From: Ignavibacteria bacterium
GTDB taxonomy: Bacteria > Bacteroidota > Ignavibacteria > Tepidaquicellales > Tepidaquicellaceae
Length of the DNA stretch: 64,000 bases
Assembly (NCBI GenBank): GCA_016710985.1
Contig: JADJTX010000020.1
Location: 1 to 64,000, forward strand
Reading direction: 5' to 3'
Position numbers and translations under genes: made by a program. Under the pieces are notes generated by a model that saw only the letters and a program-made list of their open reading frames with translations, was not told where the DNA came from and ran no database searches. Below, in pieces: positions 1 to 9,322 of this stretch (positions are counted from its first letter, which is position 1; every line of letters begins with the position of its first letter).

Positions 1-1
1 A

Positions 2-1396
2 GACGTAATTATCGGCGCTTATGGCTGGGCCGGCGATCTTCACAATGAACCAAACCGCGGAAGAGCATATCTTGTTTTAGGGCGTATTGTAACTTCACCA
101 ATACTGTTAAGCGCAACAGAATTTGATAATTATATATTTCAAGGTGAAGCAGAAGGCTGGTATTTTGGAAACTCGGTGTCTTACGGAGAATTTGATAACC
201 AGCCTCACTCGGAATTGATAATCGGAGCTCGGGATTTAATAACAATACCGGAAGAGCCTATCTCTATTACGGAACGGGTACTGGTTCATACTACGAGGGA
301 GAACAGACCGCTTCTTACTTTGGAACCTGGGTTTCATCGGCAGGTGATGTGGACGGAAACGGCATGGAAGATATTGTTGTCGGAGCTAATGGCATTCAGG
401 TCGGATCGGATTTTGTCGGACGATGCTATATCTATGATCCGTCAAACAACAATTCGGTTTCAATAACAGGAAATACGGATCCGGAGGGATTCTTCGGAGC
501 TTCAGTAGCAAAACTTCGGGGACGTAGATAACGACGGCTATTGTGAGATCGGTGTCGGAGCGTATTCATTTATGAACTTCAGCGGAAGAGCTTACATTTT
601 TAAAGGGAGAGCGGATTTCTATTCATACTACAGCAACTATACTCCGCTGTTCACTGATATAATCGAAACCGGAACACTTGGCGATAAATTCGGAGCGTGC
701 GTTTCAGGAGCCGGCGATTTTAATGGCGATGGTAAGGCTGACTACCTGGTGGGAGTTCCGTATAAAGATATCGGGATAAGTACAGATGCCGGAGTATGGT
801 ATACTTTATTACTCTGAAGGTGTCCTGCCGGTCGAGCTGTATTCTTTCAATTACTCTGTCAATCGTAATAATGTCAGGCTTAGCTGGACTACTGCTTCGG
901 AGAATAATAATTCGGGATTCGACATAGAACGTTCCGGTGTAACAGGTCAGGCGTCAAGTGAATGGGAGAAGCTGGGATTTATTCAGGGCAAAGGGACAAC
1001 TTCATCACCGGGTGATTATGAATTTACCGACAGGGTTTTGAAAACAGGAAAATATAATTACAGATTAAAGCAGACAGATTACAACGGCAACTATGAATAT
1101 TTTAATTTGTCGGGTGAGGTCGTGATCGGAGAGCCGGAAAAGTTTACTCTTTCACAGAATTATCCAAATCCTTTTAATCCCGTAACCGTCATCCGCTATC
1201 AGCTCGCATCCGAAAGAAGTTTTACTGAATGTGTTTTGATCCGGCAGGGAAAGAGATCATGACCCTTGTAAATGAAGATCAAGGTGCAGGGAGTTATGAA
1301 ACAACTTGCGGAAGCAATCTTGCCAGTGGTGTTTATTTTTATAAGCTTAAAGCAGGTAACTTAACAGAAGTCAGGAGAATGCATTTAATAAAGTAA
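2..1396 (+). pseudogene. FG-GAP repeat secreted protein with T9SS sorting domain, 5' truncated and frameshifted
   Basis: The gene is open at the window edge and reads through FG-GAP/integrin-alpha-like units ('DVIIGAYGWAGD', 'SSAGDVDGNGMEDIVVGA', 'SGAGDFNGDGKADYLVG'), then an FN3-like stretch starting 'VLPVELYSFN', then a T9SS C-terminal sorting domain ('LSQNYPNPFNP' ... 'SGVYFYKLKAG' ... 'MHLIK'). The frame changes near positions 235, 515, 803 and 1225-1240. Joining the frames restores a continuous family-like protein, so this is one gene. Such proteins are exported by the type IX system and attached to the cell surface or released; the propeller has no known catalytic role here. The same FN3-like plus sorting-domain ending recurs at 56382-57617. 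Whether the indels are real decay or sequence error cannot be settled from the sequence. Confidence 0.8.
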
Positions 1397-1463
1397 AATA
1401 AAAAATCAAGGGAGCACGGATCCTGTTCTGTTTATACTTCTACTCTTCGTCGTCTTTTCGTGT

Positions 1464-1530
1464 CTTCAAAGAGTCACTCCCCTATCTACATTTCAATGAC
1501 CAGACAATTTGACTGGGAGGACTCTCGTTG
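1464..1530. repeat. Hairpin-ended short element, copy 1
   Basis: An imperfect inverted repeat (AGAGTCACTCCC ... GGGAGGACTCT) encloses about 35 bp containing 'TATCTACATTTCAATGA'. A second copy with the same core lies at 56223-56284. There is no coding capacity. The structure resembles a small non-autonomous palindromic element, but no matching transposase is present in the window. Confidence 0.65.
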
Positions 1531-1855
1531 AAGCGCTTTCATCGTTCGAGTTCTTCCACATTTATTCTTCATTGTCTGAATTAGGATTTTTAGGATTAGA
1601 GGATTTTAGGATTACATTTTAATTTTCTTATGAATTTACATTTTTAATTTCATTTACTTTATCATCCTTTAAATCTTGACTTAGATTCATGCTTTAAGAA
1701 TTGCAGGATTTAATTTTATTACCAATTTCAAGCAATGTCCTCCCATTTGTAGAATTAGGACCATACGATTAAAGGTTTTAACATTAATGAAATTCTAAGC
1801 AATGGCGAAAGCAAAATTGTAAAAGTTGGATGGATATGGGGTAATTAAGCCAGTT

Positions 1856-2070
1856 AAAATAGCAGAATGGCCTGCTGAAACTGCAAAAATGATCTGTTAA
1901 AAACTGCGAAATGGTCTAACAAAACTGCGAAATGGTCGATTAAAACTTCATTCTGAATTATTAAAACTTCATTCTGAATTATCAAAACTCATTCTGAACT
2001 ATTAAAACTTCATTCTGAATTATCAAAACTTCATTTCTGAATTATTAAAACTTCGTTCTGAATTATTGAA
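1856..2070. repeat. 21-bp tandem array with a change of repeat word
   Basis: About ten units begin with 'AAAA' at 1856, 1877, 1900, 1921, 1942, 1963, 1984, 2004, 2025 and 2047, mostly 21 bp apart. The first four units carry 'ACTGCGAAATGGTC'-like words; the later six carry 'ACTTCATTCTGAATTA'. The later word contains the small dyad TTCA-TTC-TGAA. The period continues in phase across the change of word. Confidence 0.8.
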
Positions 2071-2752
2071 ATTGCAGAATAATTTATTAATTGATTGCAT
2101 TCGTGTAGACAAACAAGATGATTCGCTTCGGGAGTTATGCTGCATCAGTTTGGGTGTCTCCACTAAAGTGATTTTGAATTGTAAAATTTACTCATATTCT
2201 TAAATGTTGTTGTTAAGGATTAAGTTTGCGGATTCTGTACATCACCCTCACATTAGTATTAGGAAGATTATTCCTTCAATCAGGAAGATTCTTCATTCAA
2301 TGAGGAAGACTCCTCGTTAAAACTTATTTGAATATTAAACAATAATGGCAGTTTTATAATTTTTGTGAAACCAGCCTTCTGCAAGTCTGACATTTTAAAA
2401 AAACCGCACCTGCAAATTTTGTCCCAAAAAAGAAAATTCAAAAAAACGGCTTCCGTCAGAAAATCAAATAATAACAAGCCTTTGCCGGCACGCCTTATCA
2501 CACTTACGTGTAAGTTCATTTATTTATAATACACATATCCTTTTTCACTAATCGAGAATTTTACCATTTGACAAATCGGACAGTTCTTAATAACTGTGAC
2601 GGAATTTGCAAATTCATCTTAATGGTAATTTAAAAATGAAAAATCACAAAAATCTAACCAGTGAAATCTGCATAATCTGTGTAATCTGCAGTTCAGACTT
2701 CATTTATCCACTCACAGCCGTATTGCCCAACGAATATAACCTCCGAGAATAA

Positions 2753-2827
2753 TATCACCCCTTCGGGGTTTGAAAACTTATGTGATAAATATTCTACAAT
2801 ACTATCACCCCTACGGGGTTTGATAAC
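2753..2827. repeat. Two direct copies of a CCCCTnCGGGG hairpin
   Basis: 'ATCACCCCTTCGGGGTTTGA' and 'ATCACCCCTACGGGGTTTGA' occur about 49 bp apart in the same orientation. Each can fold into a tight ACCCC/GGGGT hairpin with a three-base loop. There is no T-rich tract directly after them, so a terminator role is not supported. Confidence 0.7.
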
Positions 2828-2970
2828 TACACTGATTTGATAGCATGATTATTCACAAAAATCTAATCAATGGAATCTGGGTAATCTGTGTAATCTGCGT
2901 TCAATATGCATTGAGGAGAAATGAATATCTAGGGGATGAGTTTGTTTTATCTGTGAGTGTTTGCAGAGTT

Positions 2971-3012
2971 TCCTGTCAGAGCCCTGAAGAACACTTGAGA
3001 CTCTGACGGGAG
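2971..3012. repeat. Single hairpin related to the 63-kb tandem repeat
   Basis: Arms 'GTCAGAG' and 'CTCTGAC' enclose a loop containing 'AGAACACTTGAGA'. The loop and flanks match, in inverted orientation, the CGGAGTC...GACTCCG hairpin repeated at 62990-63660, with the stem bases changed on both sides. Confidence 0.55.
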
Positions 3013-3064
3013 ATACACATTTTAATCCTAATTATTAATTATTACTCAGCTTCCGCACAATCAC

Positions 3065-5912
3065 TCACGGATTACAGCTGCAGACTAAATTCCTGTCACC
3101 ATACGCGCTGTCTATTCTGACGCTGGCCAAATTTACTGATACTAACCAAACGAAATGGAATGCCGCTTTCTCTCTTGAGTAAGAATGATTCCAGTCATCT
3201 TTAACAATACTTTGTGCAGTATGCGGTGCATTTTTCAAAACATTATCCGTGACATCCGACTCACCTTTCTCGATCTCTCTTATCTCTTCGCGTATTGAGA
3301 TCATCGCATCACAGAATCTGTCAAGTTCGGCTTTTGTTTCGCTCTCTGTCGGTTCGACCATAAGTGTTCCCGGAACAGGAAACGAAACTGTCGGCGCATG
3401 AAAGTTATAATCCATTAACCTCTTTGCGATGTCTTCTACTTCGACTTTCGCAGTTGTTTTAAATTCACGTGTCAAATATTAATTCGTGACCTACTCTTCC
3501 GTTCTTTCCCGAATACAATGTTTTGCAATGTTCACTAAGTTTCGCTTTAAGATAATTTGCATTAAGAATTGCAAGCTTAGTTGCATCGGTAAGACTTTGC
3601 ACCCATCATTTTAATATAGCATAAGAAATTATAAGAATGCTCGGACTTCCCCAGGGAGCTGCCGAAACAGCAGTAATTGAATCTTTCCCTCCAATCTTAA
3701 TTACGGGATGACCGGGTAAATAATCTTTTAAATGTTCGGCAACTCCGATCGGTCCCATTCCAGGACCGCCGCCGCCGTGAGGTATGCAGAATGTCTTATG
3801 CAGATTCAAATGACAGACATCAGCGCCGATCATCATTGGGCTTGTCAGTCCGACCTGTGCATTCATGTTCGCTCCGTCCATATAAACCTGCCCACCGTTT
3901 TTCGTGAATGATCTTACATATTTCCTGTATCGTCTCTTCATAAATTCCGTGTGTTGAATGGATATGTAACCATCAGAGCAGCTAAGTTATCTTTATATTG
4001 TTCAGCTTTCTTTTTCAGATCTTCAACATCAATGTTTCCGTTTGGATCGCTGTTCACGACTACAACTTTCATCCGCCATTACCGCGCTTGCCGGGTTTGT
4101 TCCGTGAGCGGATGCCGGAATCAAACAAACATTCCTATGCGTGTCTCCCCTTTTCAAATGATATTGTCTTATAACCATAAGTCCTGCATATTCACCCTGC
4201 GCACCGGAGTTCGGCTGTAGTGAGACTGCCGGAAATCCTGTGATCTCAGCTAAGTCTTTCTCAAGATCTTTTATGATTTCAATGTAACCTTCAGCTTGTT
4301 CCACCGGTACGAACGGATGTATGTTAGCAAATTCATCCCATGATAATCCAGCCATCTCTGCAGTTGCATTAAGCTTCATTGTGCACGAACCGAGCGGGAT
4401 CATTGAAGTTGTCAGTGACAGATCTTTGTTCTCAAGATTTTTCATGTATCTTAAGAGCTCAGTCTCCGAATGATATGTATTGAAAACAGGATGCAACAGA
4501 TAATTGCTCTCTCTTGAAAACTCTTTTGGATAATTCAGATCTACCTCTTCCGAAAGTTTCTTTATATCCGGAGTCTCTTTCCCGGCTGCTTTTGAAAACA
4601 AACTAACTATTTCTGTCACATCATCAAGTGATGTAACTTCACTTAAAGATATTCCTATCGAGTCATCAAAGTATCTGAAATTTATTTTATTGTCTTCAGC
4701 GAGTTTTTTGATCTGAGAAATTGTTTTCTGATCTGATTTAATTTCAAGTGTATCAAAGTATTTTTTCGTAACCTGTTTATATCCGAGTTTCTGTAATGCA
4801 ATATCAAGAAGTCTTGTAAGCGCTAATGTTTTTTCTGCAATTGCCCTAAGACCGTCCGGTCCGTGATAGACTGCATACATTCCCGCCATTACTGCAAGGA
4901 GAACCTGTGCTGTGCAGATATTGCTTGTAGCTTTCTCTCTTTTAATGTGCTGCTCGCGGGTTTGCAAAGCCATGCGGTAAGCTTTATTTCCGTGAACGTC
5001 AACGGAAACACCAATTATCCTTCCGGGTATACTTCTTTTGAATTTATCCTTGGTTGCAAAATAAGCTGCGTGCGGTCCACCGTAGCCCATCGGAATTCCA
5101 AATCTCTGTGTAGTTCCTACTACTGCATCAGCACCAAACTCACCCGGAGGTTTTAACAAAGTCAGACTTAAAATATCAGCAGCTACAATCGTAAAAATTT
5201 CCTTTGAGTGTGCTTCTTCAAATAGATTCTTATAATCATAGATCTCTCCGCTTCCACTTGGATACTGAACCAGTATTCCGAAGATATCGTCAGTCAGTTC
5301 GAAGTTGGTATGATCACCTACTAAAACATTAATTCCAACAGGTGTAGCTCTTGTTTTTACTACGTCAATCGTCTGCGGAAAACATTCTTCTGAAACAAAA
5401 AATGTATTTGCATTTTTCTTACCCGCGCTTCTCAAATGATAAAACATAAGCATGGCTTCAGCAGCAGCCGTACCTTCATCAAGTAAAGATGCATTTGCAA
5501 TATCCATAGCAGTCAGATCCATAACCATAGTCTGAAAATTCAACAATGCTTCGAGTCTTCCCTGTGATATCTCAGCCTGGTATGGAGTATACTGAGTATA
5601 CCAACCCGGATTCTCCATTATATTTCTTTGTATGACCTGCGGAGTGATGCTTGGATAATAACCCATTCCAATGTAAGATTTGAAAACCTGATTCTTTGCA
5701 GCTATCTTTCTTAAATTTTGTAAAAATTTATACTCGCTTACCGGTTCATCTAAATTTAATTCAGTAGTATTTCTAATTTGATATGGAATTGTTTCTGAGA
5801 TAAGTTCATCTAGAGAAGAAGCGCCGATCACTTCAAGCATCTCATTAATTTCTTTTTCATCAGGACCGTTATGCCTGTTAACAAACTTATCAGGATTTTG
5901 AAAGTTGATCAT
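3065..5912 (-). pseudogene. gcvP: Glycine dehydrogenase (decarboxylating), P-protein, frameshifted
   Basis: P-protein of the glycine cleavage system: a PLP enzyme that decarboxylates glycine and passes the aminomethyl group to lipoylated H-protein. The start 'MINFQNPDKFVNRHNGPDEK' at 5912 fits the family. The first 600 or so residues are open (4029-5912) and end in 'PASAHGTNPASAVMA'. After a break the PLP-lysine segment 'HLNLHKTFCIPHGGGGPG' follows (3606-3941), then the C-terminal part 'DSAYGDRNLVCSC' (3065-3475). At least five single-base shifts are needed, near 4068, 3950, 3910, 3620 and 3475, and further small paired shifts near 3130-3165. Joined, the length (~950 residues) is that of the single-chain type. 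Neighbours do not include gcvT or gcvH, and I see no glycine riboswitch upstream. Confidence 0.9.
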
Positions 5913-6072
5913 AAAGTGTTTGAGAATTTTTTATTTGATTTGAAATATTGTATGCAATATAAAGTTTATTTACAGCAAACTAAATTCAATTTACTCAGGA
6001 TAAGTAATTTTCTAAGTATACGAAAAGTTACCTGCGGTTAACACAGATTTTGACTGATAAAACCCTTAATAA

Positions 6073-6456
6073 AGAGTCTGACTCAAAACTAGAAATATTT
6101 TTAAACCACAAAGGCACAAAGGCACAAAGAATTCTATTTTTGAAACATTTTCCTTAGTGTCTTTGTGACTTCGTGGTAAATTGCAATGTTTTGAGATTGC
6201 CTCTAAAAAGAGTCTGTTTCAAAACGAGAAATATTTTTAAACCACTAAGACACAAGGCAAAAGCATTGTATTTTGAAACATTTTCCTTAGAGTCTTCGTG
6301 ACTTCGTGGTAACAGAGTGTTTTGAGACAGCCTCAAAAGAGTCTGTCTCAAATTAGAATATTTTTAAACCACAAAGGCACAAAGCATTCTATTTTGAAAC
6401 ATTTTCCTAGTGTCTTTGTGACTTCGGGTTAATAATGTGTTTTGAGACAACCTCAA
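6073..6456. repeat. Triple tandem inverted-repeat element, CACAAAG family
   Basis: Three head-to-tail copies start with 'AGAGTCTG' at 6073, 6209 and 6338. Each contains 'AACCACAAAGGCACAAAG', a middle segment with 'TTTGAAACATTTTCC', and the inverted arm 'CTTTGTGACTTCGTGGT', then 'GTTTTGAGACAGCCTC', which is the inverse of the outer flank 'GAGTCTGTCTCAAAAC'. Each unit is therefore a two-layer palindrome of about 130 bp. No coding sequence is present. Confidence 0.8.
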
Positions 6457-6460
6457 AAGC

Positions 6461-6760
6461 AATGTTTTTTCACGGATGTGTTTGTTTTGGCTTTGTGATT
6501 CATTGTTTTGCTTTCAGCTTGTCCGAACTTACTTTGCGTAATAATGTTTTATCTCCGGCGTGTTTGAAAAGGTTACGCGTTAATGTTTTTGTCCCGGGTT
6601 ACTTTGCACTGGCATCGTGTTACAAATGTTTTTGCAACGGATGACTTTGCAGAGGCTTTGCGCGGGAATGTTTTTGATTCAGAGTGTTTGAACTGATCTC
6701 GTGACGTAATGTTTTTTGATACGAACTTGTTTGATTGGGGTTTATGATGCGATGTTTTGT
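6461..6760. repeat. Degenerate ~42-bp tandem array
   Basis: The word 'AATGTTTT' recurs at 6461, 6502, 6543, 6582, 6625, 6667, 6708 and 6751, that is every 39-43 bp. Roughly midway between, 'GTGTTTG' or 'ACTTTGC' recurs, so the unit looks like a dimer of about 21 bp. The rest of the unit is poorly conserved. It abuts the triple element at 6073-6456. Open frames that cross it on both strands are by-products of the repeat. Confidence 0.7.
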
Positions 6761-8193
6761 TTTGTGCTGCGATGAAATATATTACGATGACTTGCAATCT
6801 GTTTTTATCCCTTTGATTTGATTTTGTGCGAGGTGCTTTGGTTTTGCAAGGCTTTGAAATAGGATTAAATTGTATATTACAACTAATTTGATTGATTGCT
6901 AAGATTTGTAGCTTTAAGTGTAAACTGCTATAAGTCTGCAGCCATTTTTTTAGTGCTTTTATTATTCCATAATCTAAACTTTCATCCGCAATAATTTTCA
7001 TTAACTGCAATAACTTCACTTTAATAAACTAAGTTCATTAAAAAATAACACCCAAAATCATTCCAGTTAAATCGAAATTTTATTTTAATTAAGGATAAGT
7101 TTCCAAAAATTTGATCAATTGAAATTCACCATATGAATAGTGTTTCTGAGCCTATCAGACTCCACGGAATTCTTGTCCGGATAATTACAGCTTCCCAAAA
7201 AATTGTTTATTTTTTGTTTCAAAATATTTTTCTAATTTAATACTTTTCCCAAAGAGTAATTTAATTTTGTTAAACAAATTAAAATTCTTAAATTTAATCT
7301 CTTTCTTATCATGTTATGTAAAAGCACCTGTTGTACAATAATTTTTTGTAAATTTATCTTAAACACGGATCAGATATAAAGACGGCATAATAATTATAAC
7401 CAATTAACTTATAAAATGAGAAGTTCTATCTTAATAATACTAATCAACAATCTTCTCTAAAATGTCCCAAGATCATTGTCATTCAAAATATAGACACCGA
7501 AAGATTATATTGGCCTGCGAGTTTTCGTGCAAGGAAAAATTCTTGGTTTTATCAATGGAACAGTGAATTTGTTATTTGCAAATATGAGTTTGCAGAAGAC
7601 TTTAAAAGAGTATGTTTTACTTGTCATATGGCTTTGTTTAAAGATGCGCTAGTTTGAAAATTACAAATTTTTTGAGCATCGGAGCCCGACATATTCAAAG
7701 AAACTAAGGTTGGAATACTGAGGTATTTCTGAGACAGAGATCCGGAGGGTTAGCAATTGTTCCATTCAAGGCGCTAAGATGAGGCAGGGTGTAGATCATT
7801 CTCAAAAGAGGCTGGCCAAAGTAGACAATTAAACAAGGTGGATCAGCAAGAAAAAAATTGACCGAAGAAAAAGATTGCGTCAGCTTGCTTTCATAGTAAG
7901 ATTTGATGATAAACAACAGGCGAGAGTAAATACGGATGGGTAAATTCAGGCTCTCCATTCAACGGGAGCAAAAACTCATTTCAAAGAATTGGTTAGTGTT
8001 TTGAAAAAGCTCCAATACTAATCAGAAATTTATGTGAAAATATGGGATGAAAATAATACCTTTAAGAAATAATAATAAATATGCTCTTCGGATTCGACTG
8101 AAAATTCATATTCCATAAATAATTGTTCCGGGGATCATTTAGAAGGGAATACCAGCGTGTAAATGTTGTTGGTGTATCAGTTGTTTTCCGCGC
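6761..8193. other. Gene-poor stretch, no recognisable gene
   Basis: The stretch is AT-rich with many stops in all frames. Between about 7440 and 8060 short open segments alternate between frames and could be a badly decayed gene, but I recognise no family. No repeat of the families seen elsewhere in the window is obvious here. Confidence 0.4.
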
Positions 8194-8206
8194 GGGGGGG
8201 GGGGGG
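8194..8206. other. Run of 13 G, probable artefact
   Basis: Thirteen consecutive G in a low-GC context interrupt the decayed coding sequence read on the minus strand (8215-9112), at a point where the repeat pattern of that protein should continue. This is more likely a sequencing or assembly fault than biology. Confidence 0.6.
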
Positions 8207-8214
8207 TTGTCATT

Positions 8215-9112
8215 GATGTACGATTTAAGGCGAAGTCTTTTAAGAACCAAACAATCGCCGTGAAATAATTTTTTCACCGCTTCCAGTATAAATACCAGTT
8301 CACCGTTAACGGTAAAAATAATTTTCGTTATTGCTAACTCCCGAAACTTTCAAAAGAATTGCCTGAATCAGAAATGCTGCTGAGTTTACCTTCTTTCAAT
8401 ATATAAATTCCGGATTCTCCGTTTTTGAGAACAGCGCTGAAAGATACTGTCCCGGAATCATTTATGTCAGGAAATAAACAAAGTTCGTTAAAGATATCAC
8501 CTGTGACCGTAATCTCTTCCTGTGCACTTCCATTTATATAAATCCGTGTTGCCATTCTTAAGTTCTGCACGAAAAACCACTGTTCCCTCAGAGTTAATTA
8601 CAGGCAGTCCGAAGAAAGCTTTGAACTGATCTTTTGTATCTGCAATTTTAATTACTGAATCTTTCTTCCATGCAAAGATCCCGCTCTCACCGGATCTCAG
8701 GTCAGCACGGAATGCAACGCTTCCCTCTTCATTCATCACCGGACCTAACGGACCAATGCTTCTGAACATTTCACGTGTATCGGCAATTGTAATTAACTTT
8801 CCGTCATCGATAAAATAAATTCCCTGTACTCCGGATTGCAGTTCAGCATAAAAACAAAATGACTCGTTATCACTTATATCCGAGTGACTGTAAATACTTT
8901 TAAAATAATTGTCTGAAGTTTCAGAAATGGTATTTATTGAATTACCGTCGCCGGTAAATATACCCATTCCGCCGTGCTTTAATTCAGCTTGGAAAGAGAC
9001 AATGCCCTTTATTATTTATTGAAGGGACATATGGTGAGAAATCTTTGAAGCGGTCAGTTGAATCTGCTATGATGGTAAACTGATAGTTTTCTGTTATAGA
9101 AAGGATATTCAT
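8215..9112 (-). pseudogene. Short-repeat beta protein ('VVFRAELKNG...GIY' repeats), frameshifted
   Basis: Reading from 'MNILSITENYQFTIIADST' at 9112, the protein is made of repeats of about 45-50 residues with the pattern 'INxxGxVxFRAELxxGxxGIY...xIADTxxxF'. Clear units include 'EEGSVAFRADLRSGESGIF' and 'SEGTVVFRAELKNG'. Frame changes are needed near 9005 and 8540. Past the stop at about 8334 the pattern continues in other frames ('TGIYTGSGEKII', 'KSYINDN') as far as the G run. Such repeats occur in exported or surface proteins of unknown role. No signal peptide is evident at this start, so the true 5' end may be missing. Function is unknown. Confidence 0.6.
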
Positions 9113-9128
9113 AAAATGATTTAAATTT

Positions 9129-9290
9129 ACCACAGAGACTCAGAGAGACAGAGTTTCACAGAGAACAAATATTAAAGAAAATATTATTCTCAATTTCACA
9201 TTTCTGTATTTATAAAAAATAAGTTAAATATGTAATTTAATTCTCAGTAGAAACCTCTGTGTATCTCCGTGTCCTCTGCTACTCTGTGGT
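9129..9290. repeat. CACAGAG-family inverted repeat, copy 1
   Basis: Left arm 'ACCACAGAGACTCAGAGAG' with further CACAGAG words, about 80 bp AT-rich spacer, and right arm ending 'CTACTCTGTGGT'. It lies between the frameshifted repeat protein and asnB, both on the minus strand. Confidence 0.75.
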
Positions 9291-9322
9291 AAAGCCTTTT
9301 ACAAAATCTAAAATCTAAAATT

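Larger units (their letters stand above)
1397..3064. other. Gene-free spacer rich in repeats
   Basis: No convincing coding sequence is present on either strand. The stretch holds a hairpin element (1464-1530), short iterations of 'TTAGGATT' near 1580-1615, a 21-bp tandem array (1856-2070), degenerate copies of 'ATCTGTGTAATCTG' words (2640-2700 and 2850-2905), two CCCC/GGGG hairpins (2753-2827) and a hairpin at 2971-3012. Short minus-strand reading frames around 2280-2519 have no family-like features. Confidence 0.7.

Noticed and set aside
1464..1530. Insertion sequence
   Set aside because: The element has inverted ends but only about 60 bp and no transposase; no target-site duplication is clear.
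5913..6060. Glycine riboswitch upstream of gcvP
   Set aside because: The leader is AT-rich with none of the conserved purine-rich junction motifs of glycine aptamers.
6435..7019. Plus- and minus-strand open frames across the ~42-bp array
   Set aside because: The frames run through the tandem repeat and repeat arms, with no protein-like pattern on either strand.
7704..8277. Minus-strand open frames next to the G run
   Set aside because: They are short, not family-like, and one runs through the 13-G tract as a proline run.
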